Of a stretch of DNA of 64,000 nt, positions 23,985 through 35,248 are shown piece after piece (the stretch's first letter is position 1; each line of letters begins with the position of its first letter). Both the position numbers and the translations under genes were made by a program. The notes under the pieces were generated by a model. It was not told the origin of the DNA, searched no databases, and saw only the letters and a list, made by a program, of their open reading frames with translations. The DNA is taken from assembly GCA_025642065.1 (NCBI GenBank), contig JAODUP010000152.1, positions 283,001-347,000 on the forward strand, written 5' to 3'. This DNA is from Paralvinella palmiformis (Eukaryota; Annelida; Polychaeta; Terebellida; Alvinellidae).

Positions 23985-25810
23985 TTATTATTATATATAC
24001 CATATTTATATAGCACTCTTTTCATAAACTATATCATGTTCAAAAGTGCTTTACAATACAAGACATATAAAGTAAAATGTTAAAATGACATGAAATAATA
24101 TATACTAAATGTAAAATAAAATAGTACAATATAGTGGTGATTAAATGTTTTGAGTATGATTTTTAAAAAAGACAAAAAAAAACTTAATCAACTAAATTAA
24201 ATCGTTATAATATACTGATGTAACAATATATCGAACTGCTATTAACTAGAAGATAAAAATAGAATATAAACATGTTATATATACGCATTATTAAGAATGA
24301 CTAGATTTGTTCAATGGCTATAGTGAACTAGAAAATAATGTGTTTTAAGAGTTTTTTTAAAGTCTCTGTTGTCTTAGATTTTCTAATATCGGCAGGCAGT
24401 CCAATCCAGAGACTGGCTGCTGATAAGTAAAACATCTGTTGCCATATGCTGTGGTCTGCATCTTAGGTACTACCAATAGTTGTATATTCTGGGATATTAG
24501 AGTCCTGCCTGGTGTATACATCTGTAACATGTCTCTCAAATACACCGGAGATCGAAAGTGTTGCTCCAATCGTTCCAGTAGTGTTTGGTGATCAATGGTG
24601 TCAAATGCTGCGGGCAGGTCGAACATGATAAGCACAGACACACAACCCTTATCCAGAGAGTCCAAAATATCGTTATTCACCTTGAGTAATGCCGTCTCTG
24701 TTGAGTGGAACTTACGGTAGGCAGACTGAAGTGGTTCGTAGGAACAATTTGACACAAGGTGATGCTCTATGCGGGCATCCACAACTTTTTCCAGGAGTTT
24801 CGAGTATAAATGGTAGATTAGACACTGGCCTGTAGTTCTTCAATATCTCTGGGTCCAGACCAGATTTCTTCAGGAGTGGTCTTATCCGAGCACATTTGAA
24901 GCACATTGGCACACTGCCCGTCTCCATGGACCGATTAATTATTGCAGTCACTAGGGGGACCAGCTCATCCAGGCACTGCTTGAGGAGCCATGTTGGAATC
25001 GGATTGAGTTCACATGACTTATCCGGAGCTTTGCGTATGACACTTCGCACTTCCTCTGGTGTGGCAGGTTTAAAATAAGCTAGTACCACGGACATGGCAG
25101 TGGGTAGTTCAGGTACATTTTCAGACATTTGTATTTGCCTTGTTTGAAAGTCACTTCTGATGTTATCGACCTTCTTGATGAAGAAATCACTAAAACACTG
25201 TACTAGTTCTTTAGCAGGTAACACCAATTGGCATGGTACGCCCCTCACCATTACCCATCAAATGCTTTGATATTCTATAAATACCTTTCTGATCATGTCC
25301 ACAAGATTTAATCTTCTCTGAGTAGTAAGAAATACGCGTTTGTTGTAGAAGCTTGTTTGTAATTGCACACTGTTCCCTATAAATTTGGTGGTCTACGGCT
25401 AACTTGGAGAAACGCAATTTACGTTCCAGTTTCCGTCGTAGATGCTTTGCCTCGTGCAGTTGGTTAGAGTACCATGGACATGAGGGCCTTAATACAATTC
25501 TTTTTGTGCAAAGTGGGGCATGTTTATCTACGAGTGAATGGAGTCCATTATTGTATCCATTTGCTAGTTCATCCAGAGAACCATTGAAGGGATGCAGTAT
25601 GGTGGAGTCTGTTATATCTCGCTTGAAGGTGTCCATATCAATGGCGCGTAGTTTCCTGAAAGACACTGTCTTGTGGATGGGTGCAGGTCTAATGATGCAA
25701 TATTCAGAACTATGGTTATATATTCTATGATCGTTTAGACAAATGCCTGCCGAATTATAGAGATATTGTACACTTGTAAACAGCACAGAAATAGGTGTTT
25801 TCAAGAGCTT
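23985..25810 (-). mobile_element. LINE family B, internally deleted, minus strand
   Basis: Same family as 19.95-22.71 kb. It ends with the same stem-loop (AGCACTTTT, then AAAAGAGTGCT) and a (TTA)n tail at 23985. Minus-strand frames: linker (25211-25804), RT fingers (24712-25251; FKCARIRPLLKKSGLDPE), then palm motif A (FDLPAAFDTIDH, about 24610). The frame then jumps straight to the C-terminal TAYGNRCF segment (about 24440). Motif B, the polymerase box and the thumb are missing. The 5' end is truncated before most of the endonuclease. Confidence 0.82.
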
Positions 25811-26067
25811 TTTGGAGCTAGCTATTTTATAGCGCTCAACACAAGTAATATTATGAATTAAACTTATGATTTTTTTTACTTAATATATGATATACGGACA
25901 TGTATAATATATGATGGAAAGCTTGTAATGAATTGTGTTAGAGTTGCCTTATAATACCTGTATATGTATATATCCAAATAGATAAAATAAACGGACAATG
26001 GCATGAACCGTGATTGTTGTGTGTGATAATTGATGATAAATTGACACGATGAAACATTTGTTTATGC

Positions 26068-26069
<2 letters not shown>

Positions 26070-26143
<74 letters not shown>
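26070..26143. repeat. (AT)n microsatellite
   Basis: About 74 bp of uninterrupted (AT)n. Confidence 0.97.
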
Positions 26144-26148
<5 letters not shown>

Positions 26149-27065
26149 TCAAATAAAGTAGTGCTTGTGTTAATTAGCAAGTGAGTAGGTGTTCGTGTAA
26201 CATATTTTACTAGTATTGCGAATTCATTTCAACCATGCTACACACATGTACACAATCACATCTGTACAACCAGATAGCTTTTGATTATACGAGAAGCGCA
26301 CCCATCCGCTAGGAGCGCTACTGCTTCAAAATCTTAAATGGCGCATCAAGAGTAAAGCCTATCTATATATAAACTCTCTGCTATTACTATCAGCTTATGC
26401 CCATTCTGGTGGTTTAGGAGCCGGTCATTTTCAGTGTTTCGAAAATAATAAATGTTCATGGTTTTTCTCAACCATCCAATAAAAATGCCAAGCCCTATGG
26501 AATTAAAAGGAAACTCCGTACTGTGATCATACAATACCTACTTAAACATCAGAGACGCCCATCAGTACCATACTAGACGTAAGTCATAAATGCAGTATAG
26601 TATGCCGATTTCTAATTGCAAGAATCTATTAAAATGTTCTGTACAGTATAAACAGTGTATGTATTTCACAGTAATAATAATCATGATCTGATTTAGATAC
26701 ATTGCATGATGGCACCGTTTTGACCATACAATATGCTGTTCATGATCGCATGGCTAACCTGTCAGATGACGAACATGAACTGGAACCAAGGACAAAGGAC
26801 ATATCAACACAATATTGCCCATCAGACTATCACGATTTTGTACTCCAGACAAATATACCTAGCAAGAAGCCTGGCCAAATTTGCAAACATTCGTTGTTCA
26901 TACTATTATACAGTGTTTTCCTAATTTCTATACAGGATCAGTAGTTGTGTGTTTGGATTGTGAAAGCACCCGATTGAAGTGTAATAGGCACCTTAAAAAT
27001 CTGCCCAAAATATATTAGCGCCTTATCTCCCATTAATATTGTTGTGTAACTATACATGTGTGTGT

Positions 27066-27068
<3 letters not shown>

Positions 27069-27128
<60 letters not shown>
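27069..27128. repeat. (AT)n microsatellite
   Basis: About 60 bp of (AT)n preceded by GTGTGTGTG. Confidence 0.97.
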
Positions 27129-27130
<2 letters not shown>

Positions 27131-27425
27131 TAGCCTATAATGAAATTTGTCTTTTTGTTCTTAATTTCCCTTGACTTACGTTTTGTAATTCCTTTTACAA
27201 TTGTGTGATTTATAATGTAATAAAGTGGCGTAAGATGTTTTTCTATTGTGTTTACGATAATTTATTATTAAAAACCAAACTGAATTACGGTTTGTCGTAA
27301 GTTGACAAATCGTAATTGATTCGTCTTTCGGTTTTCCTGTCACATTTGTCTGTCTCTCTGTTTATTTGTCAGATGGTACACATACCGTTACCTGTTTGGC
27401 CCCTGTCTGTCTATTAGTACACTCA

Positions 27426-27450
27426 TCTCTCTCTCTCTCTCTCTCTCTCT

Positions 27451-27512
<62 letters not shown>

Positions 27513-27600
27513 TAGTATATAGATAGAAAATAGAAAATTAGATAGATAGATAGATAGATAGATAGATATCGATCTATCTATCTTGTTTTCTTTCTATCAA
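27426..27600. repeat. Compound (CT)n-(AT)n-(GATA)n repeat
   Basis: About 26 bp (CT)n, about 55 bp (AT)n, then (GATA)n turning at GATATCGATC into (ATCT)n, so the tetranucleotide part forms an inverted repeat. Confidence 0.95.
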
Positions 27601-27892
27601 TCTATCTGTATATCTATATATCTCTATTTAAACATGTAGCGACCTATATTTATTCATTTCATGATAAATTATCAAATCGATTAATTATAATACTTTTAGG
27701 TTTTACCTAGGCGTTAATATAAATCATTAGTTTTGTTGTTCTGTGGTCAGAGACAAGATTACTAATATTTGTTTGAAAGATATAAATATGTGTTATAAAA
27801 CATGTATATGGTAGCATTGTCGCTAAAGTATACAAAGACACCATTAACTATAAGTTATACAAGTAATATAATTCTCACTGATGTGAAATCAG

Positions 27893-27896
<4 letters not shown>

Positions 27897-27927
<31 letters not shown>
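27897..27927. repeat. (AT)n microsatellite
   Basis: About 30 bp of (AT)n, part of an AT palindrome (TTTAATATAT...ATATTAAA). Confidence 0.95.
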
Positions 27928-27930
<3 letters not shown>

Positions 27931-28879
27931 CACTGCTTATATAATATGCTGTTTTAAACGTTTGCGGTGTTGATCTTATAGTAACAATAATTTAGTTAAA
28001 AATGAGTTTTATGTACAAAACAGAACAATGTTAGCTAATGTAGCATTCAGCCATAACATTCCACTGGTCACACTTGTTTACGACAAATAAGGGCGTCTAT
28101 ACACTCATATATATTTATTATCGTATTTGTATTTACTTATACGTATCTTCAATTGTGAAGTAATAAATATTATGAAACATATTTAGATACTGGCTCCCTT
28201 ATATATTGAAGCCAATCGTCTGCAAAATGGTTTCCTGTAACATCATCCAAATCTTTCGATCAGAATGTTTATGTTAATTAACGTATAAATAATGTATGTG
28301 TTCATTTGCAGAAAAGCAAATAAAGAAAAAGCACCTCATAAATGACATTTGCAAAAGCCGTAGAAATAAGGTTTCACGAAATGGGGTATTTTGTAGTAAA
28401 TTAGCTGTTTTAATTAGCGAGAAGTGTGTACAATTATTCCTTCAGTTAATGAGACTCAAAGTGAATACTGCAGACTGGTAGTACACAATACACATTATTA
28501 GGTATATCTTATATTATTATGTATATCTTATTATGTATGTTGCCTTAACACCAAAAGAACTATCTAAAGAGATACCTAATTCAGGAACATATATAAGGTG
28601 ATAAGCTGGGGTAAATCTTCCTCGATTAGAAAGTCATGAATCCTTTACGAAGCATATAGACAATGTCGTGGTGAAATTTCAGTATTTTGCATCGATTGAA
28701 TGACCTCTAAGATGCATGCTATTTTTATATTATTGAAGTTGACTAACTTAAAACAAATCATAATTCATTCATCCCTCAGTCTTCCTGTCGCGTCTGTCTA
28801 TCAAATAGTACATACATTTAACTATCTGCCTGCCTGTCTGTCTATGTACTACCATCTTCTATCTCTCTATCACCTCTCT

Positions 28880-28883
<4 letters not shown>

Positions 28884-28953
<70 letters not shown>
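28884..28953. repeat. (AT)n microsatellite
   Basis: About 70 bp of uninterrupted (AT)n. Confidence 0.97.
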
Positions 28954-28956
<3 letters not shown>

Positions 28957-29208
28957 CTCAAAAAAAGTAGATTTCATTTCTACTGTTATACAAGATACTC
29001 CCAGCTTGGAAAATGTGGCACGACTTGTGGACGATTATTAAACTAACATATTATAATTGGCTGTTATTATCAGTATTAATCACATAAATAAACTGAGGCA
29101 GTAATATGTGAGAAGGTGTTGTATTATCTAAATAATTGTATTATTGTTAGTAATCTTTTTATGTGAAATGAAGGTACTTATATTTATTTTTTCATACTAA
29201 TCCATTTA

Positions 29209-29212
<4 letters not shown>

Positions 29213-29274
<62 letters not shown>
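29213..29274. repeat. (AT)n microsatellite
   Basis: About 60 bp of uninterrupted (AT)n. Confidence 0.97.
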
Positions 29275-29377
29275 CACTTTGTTATATTAGGAAAGTCTGC
29301 TACAGTCTGAGTAACGGTAATCGTTTCATGTTACTAAAAGGAGTATCCGGGTCGTATGTTAACAAGACGAGTCTCCT

Positions 29378-31430
29378 AATAACAATAATAATAACAATAT
29401 ACAAAATTTGCATAGCGGCCTATATTATATGTAAGAAGATTACTTTAAGGCACTTAAAGAGGTAGATATACAGATGGCCCAAGTTAACATATTTGCATAA
29501 ATAGATTTTTTTCTAATTCCACGTACCTAAACTCACGGCGTATTTAGATGAGATAACCTGAAATAAAAAAGTTAATTTTAGCTTTTTTAAAGGTATCAAC
29601 TGTATTGCACTTCCTGAAGTTTAGTGGAAGTGATTTCTAAAACACACTTTACTATATGACACGCCACGTACTTCTGTTTTATTCCCATGGCGTGCTTTGG
29701 ACGCATTTTCTAAATCTTCCATGTCTATAAAAAATCTAGGGCTTATATTAGATAATACCCTAGGAGTGGAGAAGCAGGTGAATTCTATATGTAAGCAGGT
29801 GAATTCTATATGTAAGTCAAATAAGAAATATGGGACTTATTCGTAAGTACCTAAATGATGAGACATGCAAGACTGTACTGCACGTCTGGTGACACACACT
29901 CGCAAAACGGAACATATAACACCAGTTTTATTCCAGCTGCACTGGCTTCCTGTACGTTTCAGATCATTGTACAAGATCCTGTTTCTTACGTTCAAAGTAC
30001 TGAATGGAACAGCACCAGTGTATCTAAGCGATCTGATCGAAAAATATATACCAGTTAGAACGCTCCGATCTGAGTCCTATTCACTTTTGAGAGTACTAAG
30101 AAGCCACACAGCAATGTACGGAGAGAGATCCATTAAGTATGAAATGTATTTGATCTATATGAGCTAAAACAAATGTTTTAATTGTGTTTTAAATGTTAAG
30201 CGCCTTAGAGCAATTTCGGTTGAATAAGGCGCTATATAAAACACCATTATTATTATTATTATTATATTATATCCCACAATCTTGTTCGGCAACCTCTATA
30301 CGACTTGAAGCCCATTCAGCTGTTATATGGTTTCGTTTACCAGCACAGTTAACTATTCCAGCAGTGGAATTGTGTACTCTTTGTAGACGTTTCATCAGTG
30401 TTCTCGGCATGCCGTATAGGAAGCCATTGCCGTAATTCAGAGGTGATGTTATCAGGGCATATGCCAGTATTTTGTCTATATCCCTTGTGATAGACCGCTT
30501 TATATAAACAATATAACTAAGTTGGTAATAGCAGCATTTTGATATTACATTTGCTTGTTTCTCCATGATTGGGGAAGTATAAATGTATACTCATAAGGTT
30601 TTAACTGAATTTGCCACGCGAACATTTTTCTCACCTACCCGAAGCTAGATTTCCTCAGTTATCACCAGAAGATAATGAGCTCTGTCTTTTCCTGGTTCAA
30701 CATAAGTGTATTTACACTGATGGCGGGCACTGATCTTAGCCAAGCAAGCTTATATTTCTTTACGACGTCTAAACATGTTTCGTTTGGAATTATAGTCAAA
30801 CAAATTACGGTATCGCCAGCATAAGAATGCAGAGCAAATGTCGGCTACATATTTCATAAATTAGTTTTGAGCACAAATTGTACTTATATGGTTCATTCAC
30901 TAATCCTTGAGGTACCTCATAATAAAGGCACTTAACTTCTGAAGAGTATTTATTCGAGAATTTCTATTAGAGACGCATCTCAATGACTATATGATCAATT
31001 ACTTTAAAGGCAGCAGACAAGTCAAGCAATATTTCTGTTAATATGCTCTAGTTATTTAATGCCTCAGTAATGTCACTGGGAACCTGCAGGGTCACGGTCC
31101 CTGTAAAGTAACCTTTACAGTAAGCGAACTGGGGAATCGCGTGTAATCTATGAATACTCATGTGGTTTTCTAAACGCTTAGAAAACACTTTATCCCTGGT
31201 AGTTTATTAGTGGCCCTTTTTTAATGCAATGAAACCTTGCGCTCTATTAATGATGTATTTATTATTGCAGTAATCAAAGGAACTATGCATTCAGAACCTT
31301 TTTAACATAGTTGTGCATAGTTCAGCACATTTACAGGACTTGGCTAGAGGCTTAATGATCCTATCGCCTACCTCTTCTTGTGTAGCAGGTGCAAATTATA
31401 TCGGAGCCTGGCCTTTAAGAGATAAAGAAT
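29378..31430 (-). mobile_element. Decayed LINE (family C) split by another LINE
   Basis: Minus strand. An RT N-terminal region lies near 31400-31300 (ATQEEVGDRIIKPLAKSCKCA). Scattered palm remnants follow (LLDLSAAFKVIDH near 31015), then a thumb segment at 30267-30566 (ALITSPLNYGNGFLYGMPRTLMKRLQ). The rest of the 3' end, with a C-terminal remnant and a terminal AGTGCCTTA...GGCCGCT block plus (TTATTATTG)n tail, appears at about 29690-29378. The gap between is filled by a plus-strand LINE. Stops and frameshifts are frequent. Confidence 0.65.
29690..30275 (+). mobile_element. 5'-truncated LINE (family D) nested in family C
   Basis: The plus frame 29865-30167 is a clean LINE C-terminus: LHWLPVRFRSLYKILFLTFK, then VLNGTAPVYLSDLIEKYIP and LRSHTAMYGERS. 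It ends with a 9-bp perfect stem (AGCGCCTTA ... TAAGGCGCT, about 30199-30231) and a (ATT)n tail. A 20-bp direct duplication (AGCAGGTGAATTCTATATGT) lies at about 29774-29815. Neighbouring sequence on both sides reads as family C on the other strand. Confidence 0.75.
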
Positions 31431-31436
31431 GACCAA

Positions 31437-32030
31437 TTAAAAAAGAAACGTAAACATTTGAATCATTCTCTCCCCATCCTCCTCATCATCGAATACTGTT
31501 ATCTTATCTCTACCATCTAAGAAAGGATTATTTACTTTATCTCCTTCTTTAGGAATTATCTGGATACTTCGTCTAGTAACTACAATAAGATTATTGTTAT
31601 CTAGATAACATATATCTATTATACCATCTAGATACTGATCTAGAGGCTGCCATCCAGTTCTAAACTTATTTTTTAAATGAAAAAGTTTCTTCAAAACGTA
31701 AACTCCTCCATTATCTCCGTCTGCGACTCTAGGTGTGTCTGTGAATCTAGATGTGTCTGCGACTCTAGATGTGTCTGTGACTCTAGATGTGTCTGTGACT
31801 CTAGATGTGTCTGTGACTCTAGATGTGTCTGTGACTCTAGATGTGTCTGTGACTCTAGATGTGTCTGTGATTCTAGATGTGTCTGTGACTCTAGATGTGT
31901 CTGTGACTCTAGATGTGTCTGTGACTCTAGATGTGTCTGTGACTCTAGATGTGTCTGTGACTATAGATGTGTTTGTGACTCTAGATGTGTTTTTTGGGGG
32001 ACTCTTTAGGATTGTTTTCTGTGACTCTTA
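31437..32030 (-). pseudogene. Repeat-bearing ORF: (VTDTSR)n joined to an unrecognised domain
   Basis: One minus-strand frame is open from about 32027 to the stop at 31437. Its upstream part is the 18-bp minisatellite, read about 15 times as Val-Thr-Asp-Thr-Ser-Arg. It runs straight into GDNGGVYVLKKLFHLKNKF and then GWQPLDQYLDGIIDICYLDN, VVTRRSIQIIPKEGD and a final acidic FDDEEDGERMIQMF. The hydrophobic/aromatic pattern is compatible with one or two beta-propeller (NHL/WD-like) blades; this is inference only. Protein-like sequence continues upstream in shifted frames (for example GVDPEDDYGKHVINIVNKRV near 32130-32190), so at least two frameshifts are likely. It could be the C-terminal half of the cGAS-like gene just upstream, or a separate decayed gene. 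Confidence 0.45.
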
Positions 32031-32118
32031 GGATTGTTTTATGTGACTCTAGATGTGTCTGTGACTCTAGATGTGTCTGTAACTTTAAATGTGTCTGTGG
32101 CTCTAGATGTTTCTGTAA
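31722..32118. repeat. 18-bp minisatellite
   Basis: About 15 head-to-tail copies of GACTCTAGATGTGTCTGT, with occasional substitutions. An irregular segment at 31990-32042 contains two GACTCTTTAGGATTG-like variants, and about four more copies follow. The 18-bp period preserves all reading frames. Confidence 0.97.
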
Positions 32119-32457
32119 CTCTTTTGTTCACTATATTGATAACATGTTTTCCATAATCATCTTCAGGATCTACCCCCGCAATTATATATTTTCGTCAAAT
32201 TCAGATGTTTCCCCAGAAATAGAAGCATTATAGAAATACCGATTCTTCCTCCTCGTCGTCCGTGTACAAGTTGTTGACAATATTTAAGTAATGTTGACTT
32301 CACACACTGAGATGTTGACGTCTCAGTATTGTTAAAAAATATTGTTTCACAATCAATATTTTAAATATATATGACTTAGTGCTGATAAAAGGCTTTAGTT
32401 CTTCATTAATAATATTCGACAAAGATGGATGGATTTTGCGTATAGGTCTGTATTCAT

Positions 32458-33822
32458 TCAACTTATACAATTAACGTAAATATTGTTCCTCCATAACATC
32501 CAGTTTTTACGTGATAATGACGAGAGCTGTTGACGTGATGTTGATGGGGTGCTATCTTCTTCTTTCAATGGCCTAAGAGCTGGATATATGATCATAACTT
32601 TCTCGAGAGCTTCATTTTCCCTCTCTTTGTCAGCCGACTGCATGTCCGTTAAATAGTTCTTATACTTTTCCTTAAAATCTCCATTTCCATCCATTGAACG
32701 ATGGAATAACGGAATAGCTGAATAACTGTCTTTATTGCTCTTTTATAATAACAGTCAAATGATGGATGGAAGATGTTCAAAACATTATCGTTGTAATAAT
32801 TCATCACAATCTGTATCTCTCTAATGACACGATTGTTTTATATTACGTTCTAATAAATTTGTTGATAATACTAAATTATAATCACCATCACTTGAAGGTG
32901 TTATAACAGCCAAACCTAGAGATAAATAGCGACTAATATGTCTTTTTAAATACTTAATGACACCAGGTCGACATTTACGGTGTACTATTTCGTACATCTC
33001 ATGAGATGCTACACGAAAAGCGACCGAAAAATTCACACTGATATCGTCTAATTTTATGGTTAATGCTGGACCGTTATGTCTGAAATGGCTAAACTGTGGG
33101 TTGAAATATCCCCCAAAATTAATTCCCATCCCACGACAACTCTCTTGTATAACATGAGATAAAGAGCTTCCAAAGTCAACTCTAAAACGCCGAACATCTA
33201 ACGTTCCATAATAATGACAATATTAATGTAGATCACAGTCTACAGACGGAGTGGTGACACTTTCAAAATCTCCAACTATATCTTCCTCAATTGTGAGGTG
33301 ATAATCTCTACCAGAATTAAAACAAAAATAAAATCATCCATTTCATTTATTTTGTTAATTTTGCTGCCTTCACTACAGGATCCGGCACCTACCAGATAAC
33401 AGGTCAACATAAGATACTGACATCCTATCTTATCTGTGACTGACTTCACTACTACATCAAGTATCTTGTTAGCTCTATCAGAATGAGGAGGATGACATTT
33501 CTTTATAATATCAGCACAATTATCATCATCACCATCATGGGATATTTGTTGTAAAGAGAGTTGTTTTGAGAAAATATTTCTTAATATATCATTACTATAG
33601 ACAGTTAGAGATGAGCTATCGTTATCATCTTTATCAATAATGTCAGATAATAATGACTTAAGGCTCCTGATGTCGCCTTTGGGAAATTTTATGTTCCATA
33701 AATCAAACATATCTTCATTTACTTCTTCCGTTATTTGTTTCTTGAAAGTTGAAATAAAAAAAAGAATATGTTAATAATCTTTAATATAATAAATCTTATT
33801 AATATATTGTATATTTTATTTG

Positions 33823-33855
<33 letters not shown>

Positions 33856-33966
33856 CGGACGACTAACAGATAAACCATAAATCTGACAATATTTATTTCT
33901 AATAATAGACGTATAACTTACTATTTCTGCCTCAAGTTGTTCCATATCTGTAACATCTGCCATCAT
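32458..33966 (-). pseudogene. cGAS-like receptor (Mab-21 domain), degraded
   Basis: Minus strand. Predicted exon 1 is 33922-33966 (MADVTDMEQLEAEI, donor GTAAGT). Exon 2 starts at 33740 after TTTCAAG and continues in frame. Nucleotidyltransferase signature: GAGSCSEGSK at about 33381-33352, then NEMDDF with the Glu-x-Asp metal ligands, as in cGAS/Mab-21 proteins. A frameshift falls near 33310 and a TAA at 33223-33225. Homologous coding then resumes (YCHYYGTLDVRRF, GINFGGYFNP, NGPALTIKLDDIS). The third catalytic acid appears as Asn in ISVNFSVAF (codon 33031-33033). More in-frame stops follow after 32823, before an acidic segment (32458-32694) in the same phase. Active relatives make cyclic dinucleotides or related signals on sensing nucleic acid. 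This copy looks dead or badly assembled. Confidence 0.72.
33827..33855. repeat. (AT)n microsatellite in the predicted first intron
   Basis: About 29 bp of (AT)n between predicted exons 1 and 2 of the cGAS-like gene. Confidence 0.9.
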
Positions 33967-33969
33967 GAT

Positions 33970-35248
33970 AATTTACTCACATCAGTTGTCTTCAATGTGT
34001 CATCACATTCCAATAAAAATAAATAAAAATATAAAAGTTACGTTAAGAATAATTAGTTTGTTTAGATGTTTTAATAATATCAAATAAATTAATAATGTTT
34101 ATTATTGGTTTACCTCATAAATAAATTATATATTATATTATATAAGATGTTGATATAATATATAGAAACATGGAATAGTTCTTACCTAGAATACGTCACA
34201 GACAGAGTGTTGACATCAGGGAGTTATTTATAATTAATACTTTAATACTGTCTCATAATTAAGTTACATATCGAGATAATTACCTTCATAACACTACACA
34301 CGTGTTTGAATTCACACGCACACACATACTCACACATACACGTGACTTAAAACACACACAGACGAGACATCAGATTGACAAGTCATCCAAATAGGTCAAG
34401 AACATCAGACTGATAGTTCATCTATACACACACACACACACACACACACACATCAGAATAACAGTTCACCCAGACAGGTCAAGGACAGAGAACTATCTCG
34501 TCACTCAGATTATCATATGTATTATATAGACCTTATCTGGCTATAGTCACGCCACACATGATGTATTACGTTACTAAATATATATTTCCCAAAAACCATA
34601 ACAATTCCATTAATGTTTACCCATGATCTTGTTGTCCAGGAAACCAACCACCACAGGTTCATATGTAACTAGACATTTAGTTGTTTAATTATCGGGTACA
34701 CTGGCATCAAACTCTGTTGTACAGTTTCATTTCAAGAATATACCATAAAAAGGGTATGCAACATGTAAATACAGTAGCATGTTTATATCGGTATTATACA
34801 TATAACTGAGTGAATATTGATGAAGAATCACATTCAGGTTTGTGTGATACACATTTAATCATGATTACTTTACGATGTAATTATAATCGATCACATTCGA
34901 AATGAAAACTTTTGCCCTCTAATCGCCCCAATCCTGCTCCGCACTGAGCTCTACATAACTGAATTTCTAGTACCATATTCCTGTGTGTGAAGGAACAGCA
35001 GCCATGTTGTTATATGCCACCTGCCATGATCGGGCCTATTCATTTGTGTGTGTTTCGGGTCGATATATTCATATAATCGCTACTAATGGTTTGCTTTTGG
35101 GTACTCAAATCGACAATCTACAAAACTACGCACAGAACGTAGGATCTGGTTTAGCAGATTCCAATTTTCCAACTTATAGTTTTCGTGCATTTAAGAATTT
35201 GGGCCTCAAATATCAGTCAGTAGCTTACATTCAAGAACAGTTGAAGTG
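33970..35248. other. Intergenic with (CA)n
   Basis: Lies upstream of the cGAS-like gene. A (CA)n tract at about 34426-34452 is flanked by a roughly 100-bp phrase that recurs loosely (ACATCAGA.T.ACA.TTCA). No gene supported. Confidence 0.5.

Larger units (their letters stand above)
25811..29360. other. Gene-free, microsatellite-rich stretch
   Basis: No gene recognised. It holds the (AT)n arrays listed next and a weak repeat pair: about 27300-27430 and 28740-28885 share a layout (CTTCCTGTC, CTGTCTGTCTAT, pyrimidine-rich run) that leads into (AT)n. Confidence 0.55.

Noticed and set aside
31722..32118. CRISPR-like array
   Set aside because: Units are contiguous 18-bp repeats without spacers, and the DNA is eukaryotic.
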